64,000 bases of DNA from the NCBI RefSeq assembly GCF_028583425.1, contig NC_072801.1, positions 13,226,001 through 13,290,000 of the forward strand. Reading direction: 5' to 3'. The translations under genes and the position numbers were made by a program. Below are positions 50,501-59,000 of the stretch, one piece after another (the stretch's first letter is position 1; the number at the start of each line of letters is the position of its first letter). The notes under the pieces were generated by a model, which worked only from the letters and a program-made list of their open reading frames with translations, ran no database searches and was not told where the DNA came from. The DNA comes from Eublepharis macularius. Taxonomy: Eukaryota; Chordata; Lepidosauria; Squamata; Eublepharidae.

Positions 50501-50985
50501 TCTCCATGCCTGGAATTTCAAAATGTGAACATGGAGGATGAGGTGGCTGAATGTTCCTCTGGACAAAGAGGAGAAAAAGAAGCAGGAAGAAGACAAAGCC
50601 AGAACCTTCTTCCCTTGTGTGCATGTTTTCTATTAGCAGGGAATTTTTTAAAAAGATTAGAAGAGCATTCAGTCATAAACCCATAGACAAGTTTGCCCCT
50701 TCATACACTGAATTAGGTTTTAGTGGCAGTAGCAGGCATCAAGAGGATGTGTTTTCTTGAACATGGGCTAGAAACATGGAAGGCAGAGACATAGCTTGAT
50801 TAAAGATAGTACAGCGGATAGAGCACACGGAAAGGAATGCTTTCTTGGGAGGAAGGATGGGATTAAACCAGTTTTTGACCTACTTACCAGCCTCCATCTG
50901 ATTCCAGGGATCCCAAAACTCCAGAACATACCAGGAAATACTTCAAAATAGTCAATGGTGGGAAAAATAGATCTCTCAGGCCCAT
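38554..50985 (-). CDS. JMJD8: JMJD8, ER-luminal JmjC-domain protein, 269 aa
   Basis: Coding exons in transcript order: 50985-50888, 50100-50008, 48083-48035, 45193-45097, 44716-44648, 44136-44017, 43592-43525, 39918-39784, 38634-38554. All are GT-AG, phases close, and the total is 810 nt. The N-terminus MGLRDLFFPPLTILKYFLVC is a signal peptide. The rest is cupin/JmjC: CTVERRDASLTYSQFIEQYA, VRLSTANTYSYRK, LYFFGDNNFTEW, VPFHWHGPGYSEVIFGRKRW, FLYPPEKTPEFHPNKTTLSW, and the terminal DRWWHATLNLDTSVFISTFL. The metal-site motif reads H184-W-H186 instead of HxD/E, with H253 as the distal histidine; human JMJD8, as remembered, has the same HWH. Known reports place it in the ER lumen, linked to NF-kB signalling and metabolism; its catalytic role is unsettled. 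Human length is 264. An acceptor just 5' of the ATG (AG at 51,000) implies a 5'UTR intron. Introns carry SINE, LINE and MITE copies. Confidence 0.96.
40262..40400 (+). mobile_element. tRNA-derived SINE in JMJD8 intron 8
   Basis: GCCAGTTTGGTGTAGTGATT with AAGAGC is the tRNA-like head, CCCGGTTTGATTCCCC the B box, and CCTTGGGTCAGTCACAGCTT the body. Similar tails occur at 41,270-41,410 (ATATAAATCGAACATTG plus (TTA)n). The rest of intron 8 between 38.64-39.78 and 40.40-41.27 kb shows nothing recognised. Confidence 0.6.
41510..41692. mobile_element. Palindromic MITE
   Basis: The left arm TTTTCACACTGCTTACCGGC, then GAGCTCCCGGAACGACAGCG, mirrors the right arm (complement of CAGTGTGAAAACGG and CTGTCGTTCTGGGAGCTCGG). 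Arms of about 75 bp are close to 90% alike by eye and the centre is about 35 bp. The family is unidentified; the AGGGCCGTTTTCACACTG end suggests a terminal-inverted-repeat DNA element. Confidence 0.6.
41935..42430 (+). mobile_element. LINE 3' end fragment
   Basis: Residual frame TAFSALALAWWNSLCVETRV, then LQELFQFHWTCKVQLFHQAY, is the C-terminal region of a LINE ORF2. The 3' end reads CCTGCCCTGAGGCTGCATGC and an AATAAATTAAATT tail. A second LINE tail in opposite orientation lies at 42,541-42,650 (complement of CTTGAGTCTCCGTAGG). Confidence 0.55.
43074..43332. mobile_element. Fold-back hAT MITE (family A), copy 6, in JMJD8 intron 7
   Basis: Both termini; perfect 8-bp duplication CATCTATA (43066-43073 and 43333-43340). 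Arms mirror about a CGCGCCGCCATGCGGCGC centre near 43,198. It lies about 190 bp downstream of JMJD8 exon 7 in transcript sense. Confidence 0.93.
44225..44380 (+). mobile_element. SINE, diverged, in JMJD8 intron 5-6 region
   Basis: CATAGTGTTTAGAGTGGCAC resembles the tRNA-like head, followed by AACTAACTCAAAAGGTTGCT and GTGAGGACAAAGCGGAATGA, the SINE body. It is weak but in the right order. A similar body piece lies at 48,325-48,420. Confidence 0.4.
45194..48034. other. JMJD8 intron 3 content
   Basis: Mostly unassigned. At about 47,440-47,640 a + strand LINE C-terminal remnant (DRAFSVVAPHLWDALPINLQ) is visible. An AATAAA-bearing block at 45.6-46.0 kb looks terminal-repeat-like but lacks proof. 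From 46.0 to 46.9 kb short frames contain a CPFCQTVAQADCALQGC cysteine pattern that may come from a LINE ORF1. Confidence 0.3.
48428..48640. mobile_element. Penelope-like fold-back element in JMJD8 intron 2
   Basis: The left arm (AGTAGCACCTTTAAGAGTAA) is the inverted form of the right arm, which ends AACACGGCTAACTCCTCTGG. The arms meet at a CT-rich centre near 48,500. It is a small version of the 56.8-kb palindrome without endonuclease remains. Confidence 0.7.
48508..48549 (+). ncRNA. Hammerhead ribozyme motif, best-preserved copy
   Basis: Stem I TGCAT (48508-48512) pairs with ATGCA (48545-48549). Core CTGACGA at 48513-48519, stem II GAGAG/TTCTC (521-525 with 532-536, six-base loop), GAAA at 48537-48540, stem III AGCU and cleavage triplet CUU at 48542-48544. 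Every invariant position is present and both helices are intact. Confidence 0.75.
49380..49613. mobile_element. Fold-back hAT MITE (family A), copy 7, in JMJD8 intron 2
   Basis: Both termini and perfect duplication CATGTTTC (49372-49379 and 49614-49621). The inverted arms meet almost without spacer at about 49,495-49,505. Confidence 0.92.
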
Positions 50986-51469
50986 CAGTCCCAAGATCCT
51001 ACACAAAGAGATAACACAAAAGGATAGTTTTCAAGTAGCAGCTGCTAAACCCAACAAAGGTTATCGTTTTACGTAAAAGATGTTCAAATTTAAGTGCTTA
51101 GCCACATCTGGACATTTATAAAAATTGGCAAGAGGGGGGAATGTTACGTTAGGATCAAATCCCCTACGTATCCATGAAACCTGAACGTGCATGAAGCAGA
51201 CTTACTGTATTTATTTATATATGTATTTTAAATGTAATTTTAATCTTTTAATTATCTGTAGTTCACCACTTTGGGGACCCGACTATTGAGCAGAAAGGCA
51301 GCATATAAATATTTTAAATAAATAAAAGTAACTTAGACCTTTTGTCCAACTAACTGAGCAATTCTTCTCGAACAGCTGCTTTCTAGGGTACCAAGGAAAC
51401 TGAAAATGTCAGGAATGGAAGCCGGGACCTCCCTTTGAAGTAGATTAAATCCCCTGGCTGCTCCATTTA

Positions 51470-52141
51470 AAGAGTCTCTGGAATTCTGCTGCCAGTCAGA
51501 ATATATGAGACTGAAGCATACCTACGGGACCGCCTCCCTCCCTGTGTCCCTCCACAGCAGCTTCAGTCATCTGAACAGGGTCTCTTGCAGGTGCCACCCT
51601 GTTCATGGGTGAAATCAACAGTAGCCCGTACACGGGCTCTTTCTGTGGTGGCCCCTACCCTATGGAACGGCCTGCCTGAGGGGGTCAGGAGAACCCCCAC
51701 ACTCCTAGCTTTCTGCAAACAATGCAAAACTGAATTATTCAAAAAGGCCTTTTTCTCAGCTAAGAGGGCAGTATTGTAGGAAAGGGGTCCCAGATGTTTT
51801 GCTAATGAGTTAGGAACCATAGATTTCACCATTATGTTGCCTTACAAATTATCGGTTGCTTTAAATATATACTCCTATAAACTACCTGTGCTTCATGTTG
51901 TTTAATGTAAGTCCTAGAATTTATTACGTTCTGTTTCAGCAGTTCTTCAACCCCATGTTGGATCCTTGCTAATGCTATGTCTTTGTAAACATGTATTCAT
52001 TTACCCTATGGAAATGTTCTTGACACTGTATGGAAATGCCTGCCCTTCTCCTTGCTACTGATTCTACTAATCTCACACTACGTAATCCACCTTGAATCTC
52101 AGTGAGAAAGGCGGAATATAAATGACATACATACATACATA
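51470..52141 (+). mobile_element. L2/CR1-group LINE 3' end
   Basis: ARTRALSVVAPTLWNGLPEG, then VRRTPTLLAFCKQCKTELFK (51,620-51,760), is the conserved C-terminus. The 3' end reads ATCCACCTTGAATCTCAGTG and runs into (CATA)n. The CATA tail continues at 52,589-52,636 after a hAT insertion. Confidence 0.75.
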
Positions 52142-52588
52142 CAGGGCTCATTTCGAGGGGGAATGCGCAGGAACGCAGTTCCGGTAGTTCCTCAAAGAGG
52201 TCACATGGCAGGTGGCTCCGCCCACCTGACCCTTGGCAATTTGGGGCCCGTTTCAGCTTGGATTGGGGCTGAAACTGCTCCGATTGGGCCTCTGACAGGT
52301 GGTGGATCACTGTCCCGCTCAGCAGCACCCAATCCTGACCATTTGGGGCCCCTTTTTGGCCATTTTCAGCCCCTTTTTGCCATTTTGGGACCAATTTCAG
52401 CCCTGAATGGCCAGGACTGGGTCCAAAACAGCCAAGATAGGTGATGTCAGGGGGTGTGGCATACACAAATCTGTTATGGCAACGACACACTTCCGGTGAT
52501 GTCAAGGGGTGTGGCATATGCTAATGAGTTATGCTAATGAGCTATGCTAAGGAGTTCCTCCAGCTCTTTTTCTACTAAATGACCCCTG
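52142..52588. mobile_element. hAT non-autonomous element inserted in the LINE (CATA)n tail
   Basis: Ends CAGGGCTCATTTCGAGGGGG and the complement of CAGGGGTCATTTAGTAGAAA. Flanking octamers CATACATA and CATGCATA match 7 of 8, though in CATA repeats this is weak proof. The interior repeats GGGGCCC/CCATTTT blocks, and near the right end are three ATGCTAA units. A decayed relative is at 12.83-13.04 kb. Confidence 0.7.
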
Positions 52589-52754
52589 CATGCATACATA
52601 CATACATACATACATACATACATACATACATACAGATAGAACAAGGGTGTGAGTCAGCACCTTCACAGAGAAGCAAGGACTGGTTTTATATAAGGTGTCC
52701 ACAGCTGTCAAATTCGAGGGATTCAAAATCCCTGTCACACATGTACAAGGTAGC

Positions 52755-52945
52755 TTCAGGCAGGTAGTCACGTTGGTCTGCAGTAGAACAGCAAGATTAG
52801 AGCCCAGTAGCCCCGTCAAGATTTGCAGGGTATAAGCTTTAGAGTGTCTACGCTCTCTTTGGTTTCTGACGATGAGAGCTCTGGCTCCTAAAAGCTGGAG
52901 AGATCTGGAAATCTTTTGGACTTGAAGGCACTGCTGGACTCAAAT
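52755..52945 (+). mobile_element. Penelope-like terminal, diverged subfamily
   Basis: GGTAGTCACGTTGGTCTGCA, then GTAGAACAGCAAGATT, then CCAGTAGCCCCGTCAAGATT, followed by TTCTGACGATGAGAGCTCTG. A final GGACTTGAAGGCACTGCTGG mirrors the start. It has the same plan as the 48.4-kb element with different sequence. Confidence 0.5.
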
Positions 52946-53144
52946 CTCACACGAACAAGGGTGTTTGCACAAGGTACGGGATCACTGGCACTCTCATAGA
53001 CAAATACATAAGGATCTGGGGCATTGCACTCAGGCACAGATGATGGGAAAATGTGCCAGATGGCTGGAGAGGGGAAAGAAATGTTCTCTGCTCTGATGCC
53101 CCCTTTGGGGAATGGGTTGGCTGTGCTCAGACCATTCTGGTCAG

Positions 53145-53412
53145 CAGGGGTTTTTTTTCTGGGAAAAGAGGCGGCAGAACTCTCAAGAGGGAAGAGAGGA
53201 AGCAACACACGGGTTTCTTTGAAATAATATTATTTTCAAGCTCTCTTGCCGAGTATTTTGAAGAGGTGCTGGAACACCCCACCACTTGTGTTTATTTACC
53301 CCACGGCATTCTTTATGAAATTGTCCTGGATACTGGCTGTACTAATCTCACACTGTGCAATTCACCTTGGGTCTTAGTGAGAAAGGCGTACTATAAATGA
53401 CATAAAATTAAA
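53145..53412 (+). mobile_element. MITE end and LINE tail fragments
   Basis: CAGGGGTTTTTTTTCTGGGA at 53,145 and about 25 following bases are the family A terminus, then lost. At 53,276-53,412 a LINE 3' tail reads TCACCTTGGGTCTTAGTGAG then AAAATTAAAAA. From 53,413 to 53,980 nothing is recognised. Confidence 0.5.
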
Positions 53413-53981
53413 AAAAAATAAAGTGGTGAGTTTGTGTCTGGGCTATACCATTTCAGACTTGCACAGCTAAATGCTCCACTTCTTAACAAAACAATACCGA
53501 AATCCTTGCACAATAGAAATTATTAACACTTCAGATTAAAAGCTAGGTAAAACCTCTCTTTTTGATATTCTGAGAGCAAGAACGTCTTTCCCATTTGTGG
53601 TTTGAAGCACTCCACCCCAGAAATAGAGTTGCTTCCACTAGGAGGATTACAAAAGGATCAGTTGGCAACACCAGCCCTCTCTAGGCCTTTGCTCTTCCTC
53701 ATAAAGGAAGGAAAGCAGACATATGTGAAATGAGCAAGCACACGTGTCACATTTGATAAATAAGGAACTCTAGCTTCCGCTAGTACAAAAAGCAAACAGA
53801 TCAAATTCGCACCCCGCTCTAATTTCCATTGACAGAAGATGCTGGCTGACTCTTTGTAACTCCCTCTGCACCCACCGCCCTCCCCTGCTTTACCTCTTAT
53901 GCTGTTTTACTCACTGGAGCCTGGAGGCAGGGGATGTCTTCAAGCTTTCGGTGGCGCCCCTACTGTTTCCCTCACCTCTTT

Positions 53982-54294
53982 GCATTCTGGGAGTTGCAGT
54001 CCAAGTATCTCACCCATGCCTAGAAAATAGCCTCACAGTGAACATTTCTCAAAGCGTCTACCAGGGCAGCAGCGTTCTTTAACATTTCTCAAGGCACCGT
54101 CTGCTTTCCAAGCCGGGAGGTTTCAAGTTTCCAAGCACCCTTTTTTGAGCGGGAGTTTTGTGGACTACACTACCCAGCAGGCACAGGGCATGAACAATAC
54201 CATGGCTGGTACCTCAAGGACAAAGAGGAAGGGATGTCAAAAGCAGGCTGTTGCTATTGGTTACAAGGGCTTGAAACTACATCACCCAGAAAGC
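53982..54294 (-). promoter_or_regulatory. Cluster of three ZNF143-type (SBS) sites, candidate JMJD8 promoter
   Basis: Close matches to the ACTACAATTCCCAGAATGC element of housekeeping promoters lie at 53982-54001 (- strand, ACTGCAACTCCCAGAATGCA), 54163-54182 (GACTACACTACCCAGCAGGC) and 54276-54294 (ACTACATCACCCAGAAAGC). An inverted CCAAT box (ATTGG) is at 54256-54260. JMJD8 needs an upstream non-coding exon because a splice acceptor precedes its ATG, and this cluster lies about 3 kb upstream in the right direction. The link is inference. Confidence 0.4.
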
Positions 54295-54980
54295 ACTGCT
54301 ACTGGAACATGTGGCTTCAGTTCTGTTCACTTACATATTCTGAATTACTAAAAATGTGGGATTAGAGACAGAAAGTTCCTGGATCCCGCAGTTTATAACG
54401 CTGTATCCCTACATTCATGCAACTGATGCATTTTTTGTTAAATTCCAGGCCTTTATGATGCATTCGATATATCTTAATGAACCCCCCTTTTAAATCTGTC
54501 AGTTCTTTCGAGCAATTATTTGATATATCACAGCTTTCAATTACTATTTTTATCAGCTGCCGAGATTTTAAAGATTTTTTTCTTGCATCTTTCTGCTGTC
54601 GTTTATCCACAGCTAAATTTTTTTACTTTGAATCAACGGCTAATGTGTACTTTTTAGAAAAGGATTTTACTTTTTTCTTACTAGTAGTTTTTTATATTGA
54701 ATAATATTGATTTTATTATTTTATTAACAGTTTTTTTTAAAAAGCATGATGGAAGCATTTTTGTTGGAGTTTCAGCTCTGCATAACTTCAATAACTAAAC
54801 TAATCCCAAATTCAGGCAAACTTTTTTCCTCTGCCCGGGTGGGTAATTTAAACGTAATATTTTAATCTGATGCACTTGAAAAGCTGACAGGCAAGTACCC
54901 ACCAAAGCGGAAATATGCTTTCCAGACTGCAAGTAGTCATGTTGACCTCTTTGAGGAAAAAGTCCAAAAGTATCTAAAGG

Positions 54981-55180
54981 TTTCGATGTATTGTCGAAGG
55001 CTTTCACGGCCGGAGAACGATGGTTGTTGTGGGTTTTCCGGGCTGTATCTCTCAGAGATTCTCAGAGATCTCTGTCTTTTGGTGCTACACCTCTGAAGAT
55101 GCCAGCCACAGCTGCTGGCGAAACGTCAGGAACTACAATGCCAAGACCACGGCAATACAGCCCGGAAAACCCACAACAAC
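54981..55180. mobile_element. Penelope-like element with hammerhead arm, copy 2
   Basis: Same family as 11,590: TATTGTCGAAGGCTTTCACG onward, then the right arm to CCCGGAAAACCCACAACAAC. The 10-bp direct repeat TATCTAAAGG lies at 54971-54980 and 55181-55190. The left arm is shorter than in copy 1. At 55,196-55,260 (- strand) a degraded piece of another hammerhead family follows. Confidence 0.7.
55090..55130 (+). ncRNA. Hammerhead ribozyme motif (Penelope-type)
   Basis: Identical core to that at 11,794: CCT, CTGAAGA (55093-55099), stem II GCCAGC/GCTGGC (101-106 with 114-119), GAAA (55120-55123), CGTC (55124-55127), AGG (55128-55130). Stem III is a two-pair ACGU. Confidence 0.7.
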
Positions 55181-55594
55181 TATCTAAAGGATTGTAATTT
55201 TATTAGTACCAGCTAAAGAGCCACAAAATGAGCAAGCTGTCGAGTTCATCAGAACTCTTCATTGGCTTTGATTTTTAAAAAAGGGGGATGCAGGGGGAGA
55301 AGAATGTCTTCTGAACATGGGGAAAATGCCCCATTCTACAATTTTAAAAGATCCCTTAGAGGGGGATTAGAGGAATCTATAAAGAAAATTACAAACAACA
55401 AGTTTGTCTTGTGGGATATGTAGGAAAGATATTTGTTTCATACAGACAGCTGTAGCTATTTCAAGTCCAAACAATAAGAATGCCAGATGAGTAATCTGGA
55501 GGAGCAGGTTTTATTGGATCAACTTCTCTCACTGAAGGATTGTGGAAGTCTTCTACATACAAAGGGCTCCTCTTCAGACTGACTAAAAGAACAG

Positions 55595-55597
<3 letters not shown>

Positions 55598-55639
<42 letters not shown>
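55598..55639 (+). repeat. (TG)n microsatellite
   Basis: About 21 uninterrupted TG units. It gives spurious repetitive frames on both strands. Confidence 0.95.
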
Positions 55640-56018
55640 TATATATAAAAAAAAAGCAAGATGGGTTTACAAGGAACATTTGCCTTTTGGACAGCAGCCC
55701 CAGCATGCCATTCTTTGTTTCTATCTTGAGAATCCTCCTCCTTTGGAGACAGGACAGCAACAGCCAACATGGAGTAACCTTATCTCTGAATCTTTTTCAA
55801 AGCTGTCACTGTTTTCTTTAGCACCCTCTGGATCCCTCCAGTTCTAGGGCTGTCTACAGAAGTAGGATGAAAGAATGGATTGTCAAGGTCCAGGGAAGGG
55901 AAAGGACATATGCCTTTCATTCAAGCCATGAGGACTACTGTCATTGCTTAATTTGAAGCGGGGGGAGATAAAAAAAAAAGCAGCATGCACCTGTGTGTAC
56001 AGTTCTTGCTTAGAGGGC

Positions 56019-56024
56019 TTTATT
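56019..56024 (-). terminator. KLHL10 polyadenylation signal
   Basis: AATAAA on the - strand, 17 bases after the stop codon, implying a very short 3'UTR. It is the first and only such signal near the gene end. Confidence 0.65.
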
Positions 56025-56041
56025 CAGTCAAGCAGAGCTTT

Positions 56042-59000
56042 TCACACAGGTAGTGTGCTTGTGGATGAGGAGTATTTGACCTCATCCCTTTGGGATGGCC
56101 CCACATAGTTGTCCCTTCTGGCAGCATACTCTCCGACGTTGGGCAGCCCTGGCACTACACAGCAGCTCAGAGCGCTGCGGTAAATGCTCATGTCGTGAGC
56201 GTCATACCACTCGTCCGTCTTTTCGTCATAACACTCCACATTGAACGTCGTCGTGAAGCCGTTGAATCCACCCACCACAAACAGGAGGTCGTCCACCACT
56301 TCGATGCCAAAATTGCTCCGGGGGTTGAACATGGTTGGGATGGTTCTCCAGGTGTTGGCTATAGGATTGTAAGCTTCGGCACTCCGAAGGCGGTTGGCGC
56401 CATCAAATCCTCCCACCTGGAGACTCCAAAAAGACAGGGGAGTTGAATGTTTGGGAAAGCCATCAGTCTCATCATTGAAGAACTAGTCCATCCCAATAAA
56501 AACTTCCCCTCTGTTGGTTTGGCACTTCATTCTTCACTATGGATGGCTCTTGGGCTACCCTTAGTCTGTAACAAAACTGCTACCTGTGCCTCTTGGGCAG
56601 TTTATTATTTATCTCCCTGGTCCTCCAAAGAGCTCAGAGTTTGTCACACTCTCAATATACAGACCATCCTAGCCTCAATCCCTGGCATCTCCTTTGAAGG
56701 CATCTCAAGATGTCAAGAAACACCCTTCTCTACCCCAAGGTCCTGAAGAGCCATCATGGGTCAGAGATCCAGAGGAGTTAGCCGTGTTAGTCTGTAGTAG
56801 CAAAATCAGAAAGAGTCCAGTAGCACCTTTAAGACTAACCAATTTTATTGTAGCATAAGCTTTCGAGAATCAAGTTCTCTTTGTCAGATGCATGATACAA
56901 ACTGGTCAAATACAGAAGAGGAGGGTGGAGATGGGAGAGAAGGGGACATATATCAGAAGGGGACAGGATGCAATTAGCGGGAAGGCAACCAAAACATTCC
57001 TTTGCTAGTAAACGAAAACATCTCCTTTTGGTGTGGAGTCAGTTTGCCGTGTTAGTTTGCAGCAGTAAAAGCATCCCATTCCCATGTAGTATAAGCCTTC
57101 GATAACCACAGCTCTCCCTGCCAGATGCATCTGACAAAGAGAACTGTGGTCCCCGAAAGTCCACACCAGGCGCCATGGGCTCCCCCAGACCCCGCCTCTG
57201 TAAAGGAAATCTGTTACCTGTGATAAGGCTTATACTACATGGGAATGGGATTCTTTTACTGCTGCAAACTAACACGGCAAACTGACTCCACACCAAAAGG
57301 AGATGTTTACGTTTACTAGCAAAGGAATGTTTTGGTTGCCTCCCCGCTAATTGCATCCTGTCCCCTTCTGATATATGTCCCCTTCTCTCCCATCTCCACC
57401 CTCCTCTTCTGTATTTGACCAGTTTGTATCATGCATCTGACGAAGAGAACTTGATTTTTGAAAGCTTATGCTACAATAAAATTGGTTAGTCTTAAAGGTG
57501 CTACTGGACTCTTTCTGATCATGGGTCAGAGCGGTCAGGAATGAGGGACCGATGGTCTGATAAGGCAGCGTCCTATGAATTCCAGTGTTCCTTAGACCGT
57601 AACATGCAAACTATTTTTTTAAATATAGACATTTTATTTTAAAAGATGTAACAATAGGAAGTGCATAAAAAAACTTACACACACACTACATTTGGAATTA
57701 GTTTGAAACATACACACTTAGTACATTTGAAATTATTTTTAAACTTATTGTACAAGCACTACATTTGAAATTAGGTTAAACTAATAGAAATATACAGTCA
57801 AAATTTATAACAAGAGCTTAATTGTGTAATAGCTCTCCTTCCTTCTCCTTGGTAACTTATACAATCTTTAATCTCAATTGTTTTGGTCAACAATTTCCCT
57901 GTGTTTTTTCTTCTTATCTTTGAACTGTGACCTTAATTAATCTTAATTTTAATCTAAGTATTCAAAGAAGTCCTTCCATTTCCCCCATAATTCAGCTATT
58001 GGTCTCTTATGTACATCAGCAGTTAATTTAGCCATTGATGCATATTCACAGACCTTTATCTGTCCACATCAGGGCAAATATCTACTTTCCATTTCGCTGC
58101 ATAAAGCACTCTTGCTACTATCACCATGTAACGGAAAAGGTCTCCCAGTTCTTTTCTGACATTACTTGGTAAGATGTTTAATAGCAGGCTTTTGGGATGT
58201 GAACGATTGAACTAGAGAATCTTTTTGTAATTCTGCATTTGTTCCTCAACAATTCACAAGCCGCAGCTTGGCTAGTCTGGTCTGCAGCCAACCCAAAAAG
58301 GCACAAACATCGTTTTTCACAAATTCACTATGAAAGAACTGCCACAGGCATGCTTGCCCTAAAGCACAAAAAGAACTCAGGCCCTACCGCGTAGACGTGC
58401 TCTCCGTATGCAATGACGCCAATGCCGCTTCGCCTGCTTCTCATTGGTGCTATCAAGCTCCACTGATCTATTTTGGCATCATATACTTCCGCTGTGAACA
58501 GGCACTCGTTCCCATTGAACCCACCACAGATGTAAACCTTTGTTGTTTTGAAGCAAAGCAGGGAGGAAAGGCAACAAATCAAAATGGTGTTTCGAACTGG
58601 TAATTGTGAATGGGTCTCTTATTACAGTGCTACCTTAAAGTGACACCTGATTAGAGCCTGAGATTGGACAAAAGAAACTTCACAGGTAAATCAGTGTACC
58701 CAGGGCTTTTTTTCAGCCAGAACACGGCGGAACAGAGTTCCGGAACCTCTTGAAAATGGTCACATGGCTGGTGGCCCCGCCCCCTGATCTCCAGACAGAG
58801 GGGAGTTTAGCTTGCCCTCTGCACCGCTCCAGCCATGTGACCATTTTCTCTGAGGGCAACCCACAGAGTTCCACCACCTCCTTTCCCAGAAAAAAAAGCC
58901 CTGCATGTACCTATTTTGATTTTACTGTAAATGTACAAAAAATATTTCTTGTTATTTTGTCCAGGAAGGGCCGCAGGCCATCACAAGACCGGATTTATTA

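Noticed and set aside
50882-51003. Alternative reading of JMJD8 exon 1 in another frame (FPTIDYFEVFPGMFWSFGIP)
   Set aside because: Only the frame beginning MGLRDLFF gives a signal peptide and joins in phase to exon 2 as DGGW.
55540-55847. Open frames with poly Cys-Val
   Set aside because: Translation of the (TG)n microsatellite.
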